A stretch of 64,000 nt of DNA from Rhodoferax saidenbachensis (GCF_001955715.1 NZ_CP019239.1:372001-436000); one strand, 5' to 3'. Counted from the first letter of the stretch, positions 1-8,929 are shown. The notes: a model not told the origin generated them from the sequence alone. Program-made: numbers and translations.

Positions 1-483
1 GCGCTGCGCGGCATTCCGACCACCATCGACAACGAGCGCATGGATGCCTTTAATGCCGTGATGAAGGGCCACCCCGGTATCAAGCTGCTGGACGCCAAGC
101 CCGGCAACTGGAACCGTGACGACGCCTTCAAGGTGATGCAGGACTTCTTGACCCGCTTCAAGGAAATCGACGCGGTCTGGGCCGCTGACGACGACATGGC
201 TGTGGGCGTGCTCAAGGCCATCGAGCAGGCCAAGCGCAAGGACATCAAGATCGTATTCGGCGGCGCTGGCGCCAAGGGCGCGATCAAGACACTGATGGAC
301 GGCAGCGACCCGCTGATCCAGGCCAACGTGTCCTACTCGCCCAAGTTCATGTACGACGCCATCAAGATGACTGGCGAAGCACGCCTGAAGGGCCAGAAGC
401 TGCCAGCGAACAACATCGTTCCGTCGGTGCTGATCACGAAGCAGAACGCCAAGGACTTCTACTTCCCGAACTCTCCGTTCTAA
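1..483 (+). CDS. Sugar ABC transporter periplasmic binding protein, C-terminal part (5' end outside window)
   Basis: The reading frame is open from base 1, so the gene starts upstream; 160 residues remain. They look like the second lobe of a ribose/galactose-type (Peripla_BP_4) binding protein: an AADDDMAVG segment near residue 60, an IVFGGAG strand, and a closing stretch with FMYDAIKM and a C-terminal FPNSPF. Such proteins bind a sugar or polyol in the periplasm and deliver it to an ABC permease. The isomerase and the Gfo/Idh/MocA dehydrogenase that follow on the same strand suggest uptake coupled to oxidative sugar or inositol-type catabolism. The substrate cannot be read from the sequence. 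Confidence 0.85.
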   Translation, partial: ALRGIPTTIDNERMDAFNAVMKGHPGIKLLDAKPGNWNRDDAFKVMQDFLTRFKEIDAVWAADDDMAVGVLKAIEQAKRKDIKIVFGGAGAKGAIKTLMDGSDPLIQANVSYSPKFMYDAIKMTGEARLKGQKLPANNIVPSVLITKQNAKDFYFPNSPF

Positions 484-511
484 GCTATTGCTCGAAAATT
501 TGAGTAAAAAA

Positions 512-548
512 GGCCTGTAGCCCTCGTGGAATGTGCGCAAGCAGCTAT
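512..548 (-). repeat. R1 interspersed element, copy 1
   Basis: Reverse-orientation copy of the R1 element: GGCCTGTAGCCC, a variable middle, then TGCGCAAGCAGCTAT. It lies just after the stop of the sugar-binding protein in the 141-bp gap before the isomerase gene. No other feature is visible in that gap. Confidence 0.7.
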
Positions 549-624
549 GTAAACCATAGCAATTTCACGTGGGCCGCAGGCACCAGATTCGATACAGACA
601 GACCGCACCCCGCTGGAGACCGCC

Positions 625-1632
625 ATGGCAAGACCCGTCACCCTCTTTACCGGCCAATGGGCCGACCTGCCGCTCACGGAGCTCGCGCCCCTGGCCAAAA
701 GCATGGGCTACGACGGGCTGGAACTCGCCTGCTGGGGTGACCATTTCAATGTGCAGGAGGCCTTGGCCTCGGCCACTTACGTCAAAGACAAACGCGCCAT
801 GCTGGAGCAACACGGCCTGCAATGTTTCGCCATCGGCAACCACCTGGTCGGCCAGGCCGTGTGTGATCGGATCGACGAGCGCCACCAGTCCATCCTGCCC
901 GACCACGTGTGGGGGGATGGCGACCCCGAAGGCGTGCGCCAGCGCGCCGCCGCCGAGCTGCAGGACACGGCGCGTGCCGCGGCCCAATTTGGTGTGAAGA
1001 CCGTCACCGGCTTCACCGGCTCTTCCATCTGGCATGCCACCTATGCGTTCCCGCCGACCAGCCAGGCGTATTGGGACAAGGGCTTTGCCGACTTTGGCCG
1101 TCGCTTCACACCCATCCTCGATGTGTTCGCGTCGGTCGGCGTGAACTTCGCACTCGAAGTGCACCCCACTGAAATTGCCTTTGACATCGCCACCAGCGAA
1201 CGCGCATTGGTGGCCGTGAATCAGCACCCGCGCTTCGGCTTCAATTTTGACCCCAGCCATTTGGGTTACCAGGGCGTGGACTACATCCGCTTCATCCGCA
1301 CCTTTGGTCCGCGCATCTTCAACGCGCACATGAAAGACGTGTGGTGGGGCAAGGGTGATGGCACGGTGGGCACCTTTGGCGGCCACACCAGCTTTGGCGA
1401 CGCGCGCCGCACCTGGGATTTCCGCAGTGTGGGGCGCGGAATGATTGATTTTGAATCGCTGATCGTTGCGCTCAACGACGTGGGTTACGCAGGCCCCCTG
1501 AGCGTGGAGTGGGAAGACAGCCGCATGGACCGTGTGCACGGCGCCTCCGAAAGCGCGGCCTTCTGCAAACGCCTGGACTTCAAGCCCGCCAGCGGCGCCT
1601 TTGACGCCGTGTTTGCCAAAGACGCGCAATAA
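625..1632 (+). CDS. Sugar phosphate isomerase/epimerase (xylose-isomerase-like TIM barrel)
   Basis: A 335-residue protein of the AP_endonuc_2/xylose isomerase-like TIM-barrel family. Visible barrel segments include a GYDGLEL strand near residue 30, an LEVHPTE strand near 180, FNFDPSHLG near 210 and an AHMKDVWW metal-site region near 235; the Glu, Asp and His residues expected to bind a divalent metal are present. Family members isomerise or epimerise sugars, keto-inositols or hydroxypyruvate. GGAG lies 7-8 bases before the ATG. It sits 51 bp before a Gfo/Idh/MocA oxidoreductase, a common partner that makes the keto-sugar substrate. The exact substrate is unknown. Confidence 0.88.
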   Translation: MARPVTLFTGQWADLPLTELAPLAKSMGYDGLELACWGDHFNVQEALASATYVKDKRAMLEQHGLQCFAIGNHLVGQAVCDRIDERHQSILPDHVWGDGDPEGVRQRAAAELQDTARAAAQFGVKTVTGFTGSSIWHATYAFPPTSQAYWDKGFADFGRRFTPILDVFASVGVNFALEVHPTEIAFDIATSERALVAVNQHPRFGFNFDPSHLGYQGVDYIRFIRTFGPRIFNAHMKDVWWGKGDGTVGTFGGHTSFGDARRTWDFRSVGRGMIDFESLIVALNDVGYAGPLSVEWEDSRMDRVHGASESAAFCKRLDFKPASGAFDAVFAKDAQ

Positions 1633-1683
1633 CAACGTAACGACGCGCAGCCAATCTGCCCACTGAACCCAAGGACTCCGACC

Positions 1684-2859
1684 ATGCCCGAGCACTCTCC
1701 CACCGCAGCCCACCGCAAGCTGCGCTACGCCATGGTGGGCGGTGGCCGCGATGCCTTCATTGGTGGCGTGCACCGCAAGGCCGCCGCGCTGGACGGGCAG
1801 ATCGAGCTGGTGGCGGGCGCATTGTCCTCCACGCCCGACAAGGCGCGTGCCTCCGGACGTGACCTGTTTCTGAGTGACGCGCGCAACCACGGCAGTTGGC
1901 AGGAACTGCTGGCCGACGAACTCAAGCGCCCGCCCGAGGAGCGCATCGACTTTGTCTCCATCGTCACACCCAACCACCTGCATTTCCCGGTCGCCAAGGC
2001 GTTTGTGGATGCGGGCTTCCATGTGGTCTGCGACAAGCCGCTGGTCCACACCAGCGCGCAGGCACAGGAACTCGTGGCCGCCGTGCACCAGCAGGGCACG
2101 GTGTTTGGCGTGACCTACAACTACACCGGTTACCCCATGGTGCGCCAGATGCGCGAGATGGTGCGCAGCGGTGTATTGGGCGTCGTGCGCAAGGTGGTGG
2201 TGGAGTACCACCAGGGCTGGCTCGCCACACATCTGGAAGCCAGCGGCAACAAACAGGCCCAGTGGCGCATGGACCCGGCCCAAAGCGGCATGGCCGGCGC
2301 CATGGGCGACATCGGTTCCCACGCCGAAAACCTGCTCACCAGCGTGACCGGGCTGGAGGTGGAAGCCATTTGCGCCGACCTCAGCGCCATGGGCGCGGGC
2401 CGCACGCTGGACGATGATTGCAACGTGCTGCTGCGCCTGCGCGGTGGCGCCAAGGGCGTGTTGATGGCCTCGCAGATCTGCATAGGCTGTGAGAACGGTT
2501 TGCGCCTGCGTGTCTTTGGCACCGAAGGCTCGCTGGATTGGCAGCAGGAGAACCCCAACCAACTGCTGCACGCGCCCTTGGGTGTACTGCCCCGCATCCT
2601 CACACGCGGTACGCCGGGCCTGAGCCCGGCCGCCCAGCAGGCCACACGGCTGCCCAGTGGCCACCCCGAAGGTTTTATCGAGGCCTTTGCGAATGTCTAC
2701 CTCGGTGTGGCCTCCGATATCCGCGCCCGCCTTGAAGGCCGCCAGGCCACGCCGCTGCAGGCCGACTACCCACGCGTGGAAGACGGTGCGCGCGGCGTGC
2801 GCATGATCGAGAAAGTGGTGGAGTCGGCCCACGCGTCCCACAAGTGGACACCGTTGTAA
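1684..2859 (+). CDS. Gfo/Idh/MocA family NAD(P)-dependent oxidoreductase
   Basis: 391 residues. The N-terminal Rossmann fold has a [10 protein letters not shown] nucleotide-binding loop near residues 19-28; the family's (E/D)KP motif is present as CDKPL with Lys118; the C-terminal domain carries [10 protein letters not shown], with the conserved His of this family. Such enzymes oxidise sugars, inositols or related polyols with NAD(P). AAGGA precedes the ATG. It is probably cotranscribed with the upstream isomerase and binding protein. The atypical first loop (GGGRDAF instead of GxGxxG) is shared by a recognisable subgroup of these dehydrogenases. Confidence 0.88.
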   Translation: MPEHSPTAAHRKLRYAMVGGGRDAFIGGVHRKAAALDGQIELVAGALSSTPDKARASGRDLFLSDARNHGSWQELLADELKRPPEERIDFVSIVTPNHLHFPVAKAFVDAGFHVVCDKPLVHTSAQAQELVAAVHQQGTVFGVTYNYTGYPMVRQMREMVRSGVLGVVRKVVVEYHQGWLATHLEASGNKQAQWRMDPAQSGMAGAMGDIGSHAENLLTSVTGLEVEAICADLSAMGAGRTLDDDCNVLLRLRGGAKGVLMASQICIGCENGLRLRVFGTEGSLDWQQENPNQLLHAPLGVLPRILTRGTPGLSPAAQQATRLPSGHPEGFIEAFANVYLGVASDIRARLEGRQATPLQADYPRVEDGARGVRMIEKVVESAHASHKWTPL

Positions 2860-2888
2860 GGGCAGGCCTTAAGCGTGTCCGCACAACT

Positions 2889-2959
2889 CCGTTCGCGCTG
2901 AGCTTGTCGAAGCGCACCGTGCACAAAGGCGGTGACTTCGACAAGCTCAGTCCGAACGG
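2889..2959. repeat. REP-like inverted repeat, copy 1 (probable bidirectional terminator)
   Basis: Two 24-base arms (2889-2912 and 2936-2959) form an inverted repeat with 22 of 24 positions matching around a 23-base spacer; the arm core is CTTCGACAAGCTCAG followed by CGAACGG. It lies between convergent genes (dehydrogenase stop 2859, TPM-domain gene stop 2982), as does a related copy at 37986-38058. This is the place expected of a bidirectional terminator or REP element. Confidence 0.75.
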
Positions 2960-2981
2960 TTTCGGGGTATCCAGCGATTCC

Positions 2982-3497
2982 TTAACCCAGTGTCGGGGTG
3001 TCCGGCAGTTCGTTGGGGTTGACGGCGCCGGGTGCCAGCGGGAAGTGCTGTTTCAGCAACGCCGACACTTCGTTCACCGCCTGTGTCAAACCGGCTTCAA
3101 ACTGCTGCTCTCGCAAAGCCGTGCCCAGCCGCTGTACCAGCGCTTGCCAGACCTCTGGCGCCACATGGTTGTTGAGCCCGCGGTCGGCCACCACTTCAAT
3201 CGCGTGTTCGGCCAGCAGCAAGTAGATCAACACGCCGTTGTTGTGCGCGGTGTCCCACACGCGCAGCTTGCCAAACTGGGCCAGTGCGCGCTGGCGTGTC
3301 AGCGCCGGGGTGGTGTCGGGGCGCAGCAGGTAACTGTTGGGCAGGCCGGCTTCGATAAAGATGCGGATCTCGCCGCTGTGTTGTTGCTCACTGGCGGTGA
3401 CTTGTTGGCCCAGCGCCCGCACCACGGCGGGTGCCAAGCGGCGGCTGGCGTCATCCATCCAGCGGTGTTTGAACAGGCGTAACAGACGGCTCAACAT
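2982..3497 (-). CDS. TPM-domain protein, third gene of the LemA operon
   Basis: 171 residues starting MLSRLLRLFKHRWMDD; the start is fixed by a 1-base overlap (TGATG) with the stop of the upstream TPM gene. The SGEIRIFIE strand and the GVLIYLLLAEHAIEVVADRG segment fit the TPM_phosphatase fold (PF04536). No signal peptide is evident, so it probably acts in the cytoplasm or as a peripheral membrane protein, unlike its exported neighbour. The role is unknown; LemA and paired TPM proteins recur together in proteobacteria and are linked to envelope stress. Confidence 0.8.
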   Translation of the reverse strand: MLSRLLRLFKHRWMDDASRRLAPAVVRALGQQVTASEQQHSGEIRIFIEAGLPNSYLLRPDTTPALTRQRALAQFGKLRVWDTAHNNGVLIYLLLAEHAIEVVADRGLNNHVAPEVWQALVQRLGTALREQQFEAGLTQAVNEVSALLKQHFPLAPGAVNPNELPDTPTLG

Positions 3498-4372
3498 CAC
3501 CAACTCCCCGAGGCGCCACCGCCTCCAAAATTGCCACCACCGCCCGAGCTGAAACCACCGCCACCACCGCGGGACGAACCCGAACTCCAGCCGCCACCCG
3601 AGCCGCCTGAGCCGCCCCCGCCGGAGCCCGGCTTGGCGATCAGCGTGAAGATCGCCGCCACCAGCCCGACCAGGCCGCCCAACAGCAGGCTGGAGGTGAT
3701 GGCGATCACGATAAAACCAATCAAACCACCCGTGACCAACGCGCCCAGCTTGCTGCCCAGAATGCCGCGCAAAATGCCACCGCCCACCAGCACCGCAAAG
3801 ATGAGGACTATCCACAGCTCCTCACCTTGTGGGGAGGCATCGTTATTTGTAGCCTCCGGCGCTGGCAGGGCTTCGCCACGTACCAGGCCCATGAGTTGCT
3901 CCACGCCGGCATCCACACCGCCGGCAAAGTCACCGGCCTTGAAACGCGGCGTGATGGCTTCGTCAATCACGCGGCTGGCCATCAGGTCTGGGATCGCTCC
4001 CTCCAGTGTCTTGGCCACTTCGATGCGCAGCTTGCGGTCGTTCTTGGCCACCACCAGCAACAGGCCGTCGCCCACGTCCTTACGGCCAATTTTCCAGGCA
4101 TTGGCGACGCGGTTGCTGTAGCTGAAGATGTCTTCGGGTTGCGTGGTGGGTACCAGCAGCACAACGAGCTGCGTGCCGCTGCTGGTTTCAAACGCACTGA
4201 GTTTGGCCTCCAGCGCCTGCTGCTGTGCAGCGTCCAGCGTGCCGGTGCTGTCCATCACGTGCGCGGTCAGCGCGGGGACCGGCAGTACCGCCTGTGCGCC
4301 AACGTTCAGGCCCGTGAGCAGGCAGGCCAGGCCTAGCAGCCACGCCAACCCGGTGTGCCGCAGTCGCAGCAT
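3497..4372 (-). CDS. Exported TPM-domain membrane protein with glycine-rich tail (YgcG family)
   Basis: 291 residues: N-terminal signal peptide, TPM domain at about residues 35-170 (VMDSTGTLD, LVVLLVPTT, GDGLLLVVAKNDRKLRIEV), two or three hydrophobic helices at about 190-250, and a Gly/Ser-rich C-terminus ending SGSW, typical of the family. The ATG at 4372 is preferred; an in-frame GTG lies directly before it. It begins within 4 bases of the lemA stop, so translation is probably coupled. The family is membrane-anchored and implicated in membrane-protein maintenance (photosystem II repair in plants); the bacterial role is unsettled. Confidence 0.88.
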   Translation of the reverse strand: MLRLRHTGLAWLLGLACLLTGLNVGAQAVLPVPALTAHVMDSTGTLDAAQQQALEAKLSAFETSSGTQLVVLLVPTTQPEDIFSYSNRVANAWKIGRKDVGDGLLLVVAKNDRKLRIEVAKTLEGAIPDLMASRVIDEAITPRFKAGDFAGGVDAGVEQLMGLVRGEALPAPEATNNDASPQGEELWIVLIFAVLVGGGILRGILGSKLGALVTGGLIGFIVIAITSSLLLGGLVGLVAAIFTLIAKPGSGGGGSGGSGGGWSSGSSRGGGGGFSSGGGGNFGGGGASGSW

Positions 4373-4375
4373 CAC

Positions 4376-4984
4376 TTACTTCTTTTCAAAGTCCACGACT
4401 GGCGGCGCACTGATGGCGGCCTCGTTCTGCACGCTGAAGTTGGGCTTGGTGGCATAGCTGAAAACCATGGCCGTCAGGTTGCTCGGGAAGCTGCGCGCCA
4501 GCACGTTGTACTCCTGTACCGCCTGGATGTAGCGGTTGCGCGCCACGGTGATGCGGTTCTCCGTGCCTTCGAGCTGCACGCGCAGGTCGCTGAAGCCCTT
4601 GTTGGCTTTCAGGTCCGGGTAACGTTCGCTCACCACCATCAGGCGGCTCAGTGCACTGCCCAGCTCGCCCTGGGCGGCCTGGAATTTGGCAAACGCTTGC
4701 GGGTCATTCAGGGTTTCGGGCGTGACCTGCATGGAGGTGGCCTTGGCGCGTGCTTCCACCACCTTGGTCAGCGTGTCTTGCTCAAATTTGGCTTCGCCCT
4801 TGACGGTGGCGACGATATTGGGTACCAGGTCGGCACGGCGCTGGTACTGGTTGAGCACCTCGCTCCAGGCCGATTTGGTTTGCTCGTCCAGGCGCTGGAA
4901 GTCGTTGTAGCCGCAACCGCTCAGCAACGTGGTCATTACCACCGCCGCCAGCCAAGCCGGGGCCCGAAAATAAGACAAACGCAT
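4376..4984 (-). CDS. lemA: LemA family lipoprotein
   Basis: 202 residues. A lipoprotein signal peptide ends in LLSGC, with the lipidated Cys near residue 24, followed by the typical LemA helical domain (NQYQRRADLVPNIVATVKG, then VVEARAKA, and RYPDLKANKGF near 145). GAGG-type ribosome binding site AGGAG is present before the ATG. It is the first gene of a three-gene operon with two TPM proteins. LemA proteins are membrane-anchored helical bundles whose molecular role is not established. Confidence 0.93.
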   Translation of the reverse strand: MRLSYFRAPAWLAAVVMTTLLSGCGYNDFQRLDEQTKSAWSEVLNQYQRRADLVPNIVATVKGEAKFEQDTLTKVVEARAKATSMQVTPETLNDPQAFAKFQAAQGELGSALSRLMVVSERYPDLKANKGFSDLRVQLEGTENRITVARNRYIQAVQEYNVLARSFPSNLTAMVFSYATKPNFSVQNEAAISAPPVVDFEKK

Positions 4985-5048
4985 GGGGAGCTCCTGTTAA
5001 TGCAACAGCCCGTACTATAGATGGGAGGAGCGCCAACCCATCCCTGCC

Positions 5049-5789
5049 ATGACCGTATTCCATGCCCTACAAGCCGCCCAGCGCGGCCCTGCGTCTGCCG
5101 CACCCTTGCCCGTGGCGCTGATCGCGGGCGCCGCAGGCACGCTGGGGGCCGAGGTGCTGCGGCGCCTGGCAGGTGGCCACCACTACCGCCAGCTGCGGGT
5201 GCTGGCGCAAGAGGACATGACCCCTGCGCTGGACCGTGTGGCATTGGTTCGCGTGCCCTCAGACGACCCAAGCACCTGGCCGCTGCAGCCTGCCAAGGTG
5301 GGCGTGATCGTGTTTGATGCGCCTAACCTGTACAACGACCGCGAACGTGCGTTGTGGACGCCGCAACCTGCGCAACTGCCGACGCTGGCCGCCTGGATGC
5401 TGCGTTGTGGGGTGGACACGCTGGCCGTGGTTGTGCCACATGAACAGGGCCGTCTGCCCCAGGCCCTGAAGGCAGGCTTGGCCAATCTGGATGAACACGC
5501 GGTAGCCAGCATGGGCTTTGAGCGCCTGTTGCTGGTGCGGCCCGCCGCCTCGCCGCAGGCGCCGCCCCATGCCAACCTGCTGGAGTGGTTGGCCCACCGC
5601 ATGCTGTCCATCTTTGCCTACATGGTGCCCAGCAACGAGATGCCTCCGCGCGCGGTGGACCTGGCTGCGTTGGTGGACGTGGCACTGCGCGAAATGCCAG
5701 CCGGCGTGCACGTCGCACCGCCCGAACTGGCGCGCCGCACCAGTGAGGCCACGGTGCAAGAGACCGTGCGCGCCTGGCTGGCCCGCTGA
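5049..5789 (+). CDS. NAD(P)-binding Rossmann-fold protein, conserved hypothetical
   Basis: 246 residues. A GAAGTLGAEVLRRL loop at about residues 28-41 matches the glycine-rich NAD(P) loop of short NAD-dependent epimerase/NmrA-type proteins, but no catalytic Tyr-x-x-x-Lys is obvious. The C-terminal half is rich in Ala, Leu and Pro. It lies divergent to lemA and 19 bp before an NTF2-like gene on the same strand. The start lacks a well-placed ribosome binding site. Function not assignable beyond a probable nucleotide-binding fold. Confidence 0.7.
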   Translation: MTVFHALQAAQRGPASAAPLPVALIAGAAGTLGAEVLRRLAGGHHYRQLRVLAQEDMTPALDRVALVRVPSDDPSTWPLQPAKVGVIVFDAPNLYNDRERALWTPQPAQLPTLAAWMLRCGVDTLAVVVPHEQGRLPQALKAGLANLDEHAVASMGFERLLLVRPAASPQAPPHANLLEWLAHRMLSIFAYMVPSNEMPPRAVDLAALVDVALREMPAGVHVAPPELARRTSEATVQETVRAWLAR

Positions 5790-5808
5790 GTTGGGGGAAA
5801 ATGGCCCC

Positions 5809-6264
5809 ATGCCCAGACTCCCCGCCAAACTCCAAGCCGCCATGGGCGGAACCCCCGACGACGTGGAGGTGGCCTTCTACGAGGCCCTGCAGTCGGCCGA
5901 CATCGAAAAACTCATGGCCTGCTGGGCTGATGAAGACGAGATCGTGTGCATTCACCCTGGTGGCCCGCGTGTGGTGGGGGCGGGCGCCATCCGCGCCGCG
6001 TTCGAAGCCATGTTTGCGCACGGCGGCTCCATCCAGGCCCGCGCCGAACACATCCGCCGCATCGACGCCCTGGCCAGTGCCGTGCACCATGTACTGGAAA
6101 AGGTAGAGGTGCTCACGCCCGAAGGCGCTGCACAGGCCTACGTACTGGCCACCAACGTCTACCACAAGACCCCGCAGGGCTGGCGCATGGTGGTGCACCA
6201 TGCGAGCCCCGGCACGCAAGGCGCCGCCCAGGAGATCAACCAGGCGCCACAGGTGCTGCATTAA
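5809..6264 (+). CDS. Nuclear transport factor 2 / SnoaL-like small protein
   Basis: 151 residues beginning MPRLPAKLQAAMGG. The VAFYEALQSADIEKLMACW helix, CIHPGGPRVVGAGAIRAAFE and the final strands VLATNVYHKTPQGWRMVVHH are characteristic of the SnoaL_3/YybH branch of the NTF2-like superfamily. Members form small cone-shaped dimers that bind or isomerise small hydrophobic ligands; the specific role is unknown. It follows the Rossmann protein by 19 bp and precedes the YheT hydrolase, so all three may be cotranscribed. Confidence 0.82.
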   Translation: MPRLPAKLQAAMGGTPDDVEVAFYEALQSADIEKLMACWADEDEIVCIHPGGPRVVGAGAIRAAFEAMFAHGGSIQARAEHIRRIDALASAVHHVLEKVEVLTPEGAAQAYVLATNVYHKTPQGWRMVVHHASPGTQGAAQEINQAPQVLH

Positions 6265-6275
6265 TAGTAAAGCAT

Positions 6276-6314
6276 GCCTCTAGCCCCCGTGCAATCTGTG
6301 CAAACAGCTATGAA
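6276..6314 (-). repeat. R1 interspersed element, copy 2 (at a gene start)
   Basis: Reverse-orientation R1 copy: GCCTCTAGCCCCC, then TGTGCAAACAGCTATGAA. It overlaps the start of the YheT-family hydrolase: the upstream ATG at 6274 lies at its edge and the ATG at 6310 is formed inside its AGCTATGAA end. Confidence 0.75.
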
Positions 6315-7380
6315 TTATGTAGCGCCCCGGTGGTTGCCTGGCGGCAACCTGCAAACCATCTGGCCCGCCTTGTACTCGCGCCGCGTGTTTGGCCCGCACC
6401 CGCAGTACCGGCGTGAGCGCTGGACAACCCCTGATTCCGATTTCATCGATGTGGATTGGATGGTGGATGCTGTACCAGCGCCTGCCGCATCGCGTCCCTT
6501 GCTGGTGTTGTTCCACGGCCTTGAAGGTTCGTCACGCAGCCATTACTCTGAGGCGTTTGCCGACTTTGCGCATGCACAGGGCATGGCCTATGTGGTGCCG
6601 CATTTCCGGGGCTGTGGCGGTGAACTCAACCTCGGGCCGCGGGCCTACCATTCGGGGGATTTTGAAGAAATTGGCTGGGTGCTCGCGCGCCTGCGGCAGC
6701 AGCACAGCGGTCCGATCATTGCCGTCGGGGTTTCTCTGGGTGGCAACGCCCTGTTGCGCTGGGCTGAGGAAATGGGCGAGAGCGCGGCGCAGGTGGCCTC
6801 CGGTGTGGCGGCCGTGTGTTCCCCAATTGACCTTGCGGCCGGTGGCTGGGCCATTGGCCGCGGCTTCAACCGGCTGGTCTACACGCGCATGTTTCTGAAC
6901 ACAATGAAGCCCAAAGCGTTGCAAAAGCTGGCCCAGCACCCGGGCCTGTTTGACCGGCAGGCGCTGGAGTCCGCGCGCGACCTCTACGAGTTTGACAACG
7001 TCTTCACTGCGCCGCTGCACGGGTTCAAGAGCACGGAAGACTACTGGGGCCGCGCTTCGGCCAAACCGCATCTGGCGCAGATCCGTATCCCTGCGCTGGT
7101 GGTCAACGCGCGCAACGACCCCTTTGTCCCCGCCTGGTGCCTGCCCTCGCAGAGCGAGGTGGGTGACCACGTCACGCTGTGGCAGCCTGCGCACGGGGGC
7201 CATGTGGGTTTTCCGCACGGCCCGGTGCCCGGCCATGTACGCACCATGCCCGACGCCGTGGGCGGCTGGCTGGACAAACATTGCCCCCACGCTCCACCGC
7301 TGCGTGGGTCTCTGCCCCCCGAGGGGGCTGTTCCGCCTTGGGGCGGCCCGGCGGCGGAACATCTGCCGGCAAAGGAGTAA
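6310..7380 (+). CDS. yheT: YheT family alpha/beta hydrolase
   Basis: 356 residues from the ATG at 6310 (368 from an alternative ATG at 6274). N-terminus PRWLPGGNLQTIWPAL is the family hallmark; the oxyanion region LLVLFHGLEGSS near 75, FRGCGGELN near 110, nucleophile elbow GVSLGGNALLRW near 150, Asp in ARNDPF near 275 and His in AHGGHVGF near 302 complete the catalytic triad. Family members are esterases of unclear substrate. The start is uncertain because an R1 repeat spans it, and residues after about 330 (PPLRGSLPPEGAVPPWGG) are encoded by a second repeat family (7283-7360), giving a non-conserved tail. Confidence 0.9.
   Translation: MNYVAPRWLPGGNLQTIWPALYSRRVFGPHPQYRRERWTTPDSDFIDVDWMVDAVPAPAASRPLLVLFHGLEGSSRSHYSEAFADFAHAQGMAYVVPHFRGCGGELNLGPRAYHSGDFEEIGWVLARLRQQHSGPIIAVGVSLGGNALLRWAEEMGESAAQVASGVAAVCSPIDLAAGGWAIGRGFNRLVYTRMFLNTMKPKALQKLAQHPGLFDRQALESARDLYEFDNVFTAPLHGFKSTEDYWGRASAKPHLAQIRIPALVVNARNDPFVPAWCLPSQSEVGDHVTLWQPAHGGHVGFPHGPVPGHVRTMPDAVGGWLDKHCPHAPPLRGSLPPEGAVPPWGGPAAEHLPAKE
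7283..7360 (-). repeat. R2 repeat, copy in the 3' end of the YheT hydrolase gene
   Basis: In reverse complement it reads GCCGCCGGGCCGCCCCAAGG, then a CCCCCT..GGGGGGCAG block, then GCAGCGGTGGAGCGTGGGGG. The same order of blocks occurs at 14722-14803, 13418-13531 and in part at 12420-12457. Here it lies inside the coding region and forms the C-terminal tail. Confidence 0.75.
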
Positions 7381-7383
7381 GCC

Positions 7384-7926
7384 ATGGACGACATCGTCAA
7401 ACAAGCCATGGTCAAGTGGCCCAATGTGCCGCACTGTTACGGCTGGCTGGGCCTGGATGCGCGCGGCAACTGGTACATGCGCGACGACGGCGCACAGGCC
7501 CAGGGCGCTTTTGGCAGCGGTGCGCCGGGCGCCAAGGGCAGCCTGCTCAAACATGAAAAGCTGATCGACTTCATCCAGCGCAACTACGCGGCCGACGCGG
7601 CCGGGCAATGGTTCTTCCAGAACGGGCCGCAGCGTGTGTATGTAGAGCTGGAAGCCACACCCTGGGTCTGGCGCGTGGGTGCCGACCTGGGTGTGCATGC
7701 CCATGACGGGCAAAGCGTCACCGTGCAACGCGGCCTGCTGGATGAGCGGGGCTGGCTGTACCTGGAAACGGTGAAGGGTCTGGGGCTGGTCCACACCCAG
7801 GACGTGGGCGAAGCGGCGCGTGCCATTGAGGCCGGACTGTGGACAGTGGACGAAGTGTTGTGTGCCGACCTGCCCGCGCATTACGGCTTTGTGCGCAGTC
7901 CGCAAGCCCTGCAGACCAAGCCATAA
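7384..7926 (+). CDS. Conserved hypothetical protein of about 180 residues
   Basis: 180 residues, no signal peptide or membrane segment. It is rich in aromatic residues (HCYGWLGLDARGNWYMRDD near the N-terminus; WFFQNGPQRVYVELEATPWVWRV in the middle) and has a compact mixed alpha/beta look. It resembles a DUF2946-unrelated proteobacterial family of unknown function that I cannot name with confidence. AAGGAG straddling the previous stop codon gives a strong ribosome binding site, so it is translated from the same message as the hydrolase. A strong terminator follows the stop directly. Confidence 0.8.
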   Translation: MDDIVKQAMVKWPNVPHCYGWLGLDARGNWYMRDDGAQAQGAFGSGAPGAKGSLLKHEKLIDFIQRNYAADAAGQWFFQNGPQRVYVELEATPWVWRVGADLGVHAHDGQSVTVQRGLLDERGWLYLETVKGLGLVHTQDVGEAARAIEAGLWTVDEVLCADLPAHYGFVRSPQALQTKP

Positions 7927-7954
7927 AAAAAGCCGACGCATGCGTCGGCTTTTT
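7927..7954. terminator. Bidirectional rho-independent terminator
   Basis: A perfect 28-base palindrome: five A, GCCGACGCA, its complement, five T. It overlaps the end of the 7384-7926 gene and lies 20 bp from the stop of the convergent cytochrome gene, so it serves both strands. Confidence 0.92.
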
Positions 7955-7974
7955 GGCAGGGTGCGTGGCCTGAA

Positions 7975-8505
7975 TTACTTGGCGGCTTCCGGCGCGGCAG
8001 GCTTTTGGGGCTCTGCAAACTTGGCGCCACCGGCATTGGCCATGTAGACCACAGCGCGGGCGATTTCAAAGTCGTCAAAATCACCACCACCCTGGGCACC
8101 CATGGCGCCTTTACCCTTGAGGGCGGAATGCAGCAGCGCATCAAAACCGGTCTTGATGCGGGCGCCCCAGGCGCCAGCGTCACCAAACTTGGGTGCACCC
8201 GCGGCACCGGCGGTGTGGCAGGCGGTGCATTGGGCCTTGAAAACGTCTTCACCAGTGCGCATTTCGCGGTTGGCATCGCGAATTTCCACCATGCCCACTT
8301 TTTGCAGTCGTTCGGCAATGGATTTCTCCATGTTGACCGAGCCTGCAGCGGGCTTGTCCTGGGTCGTAACGAAGTACACCAGGCCAATGATCACAAAGAT
8401 GGGGAACACAAACGAGAAAAATACTGCCAGCAACAATTGCTTTGGATTTTTGATCGGGCCGGTGTGGGCCTCTTCGTGAACAGTTGCGGTGTTGGTGTCG
8501 CTCAT
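7975..8505 (-). CDS. Membrane-anchored c-type cytochrome (cytochrome c5 family)
   Basis: 176 residues: a short cytoplasmic N-terminus, one membrane helix at about 25-47, then a periplasmic cytochrome domain with the haem-binding CTACH near residue 92 and a candidate axial Met in VVYMANAG near 153, followed by an Ala/Pro/Lys tail. It probably carries electrons in the respiratory chain at the periplasmic face. GAGGAC precedes the ATG. It is monocistronic, divergent from the tRNA gene. Confidence 0.92.
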   Translation of the reverse strand: MSDTNTATVHEEAHTGPIKNPKQLLLAVFFSFVFPIFVIIGLVYFVTTQDKPAAGSVNMEKSIAERLQKVGMVEIRDANREMRTGEDVFKAQCTACHTAGAAGAPKFGDAGAWGARIKTGFDALLHSALKGKGAMGAQGGGDFDDFEIARAVVYMANAGGAKFAEPQKPAAPEAAK

Positions 8506-8591
8506 GGTGTCCTCAAAACGTGGGGCGTGTATTCAGCCCGGGATTATAGCGGCCCCCTCTGGGAAACCGCCTACAATGCGGCCTTCGGTTT

Positions 8592-8667
8592 GCGGCTGTA
8601 GCTCAGTGGATAGAGTATTGGCCTCCGAAGCCAAGGGTCGTGGGTTCGATCCCCGCCAGCCGCACCA
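8592..8667 (+). tRNA. tRNA-Arg (anticodon CCG)
   Basis: A complete 76-nt cloverleaf: acceptor GCGGCTG pairs with CAGCCGC, the D-arm is GCTC..GAGT-like, the anticodon stem TTGGC/GCCAA encloses loop CTCCGAA with anticodon CCG, the T-arm loop contains TTCGATC, and CCA is encoded. A TACAAT -10 box lies at 8572-8577. A strong hairpin follows. Confidence 0.97.
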
Positions 8668-8679
8668 AATCTCGGTGAG

Positions 8680-8710
8680 GCTCGCACATATCTTGTGGAT
8701 ATGTGCGAGC
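8680..8710 (+). terminator. Terminator of the tRNA-Arg gene
   Basis: A perfect 13-bp stem (GCTCGCACATATC with its complement) around the 5-base loop TTGTG, followed by TTTC. It lies 13 bases after the encoded CCA. Confidence 0.8.
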
Positions 8711-8929
8711 TTTCACGTGACGCAATCTCGTCTGCGCTCCGGCCCGGATACAAACCCGGACACATTGCGACGCGGCATGGCTTCCAAATCTGCCTCGCTG
8801 GTCCGACGGTGCGACGCAGGAACGCCCTGGGTTCGCTGGCGCAGATTAGCGCTTGCCTGCAAGCGAAGGGTGCCCTACATTCAAACACCTTCAATGTGAA
8901 GGTGCCCTCCATACTCAGGAGACATTCGA

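Noticed and set aside
565..2841. 758-codon open frame on the minus strand opposite the isomerase and dehydrogenase
   Set aside because: It mirrors codon periodicity of two clear plus-strand enzymes, is His/Ala/Arg-rich and shows no family motif; GC-rich DNA gives such antisense frames often.
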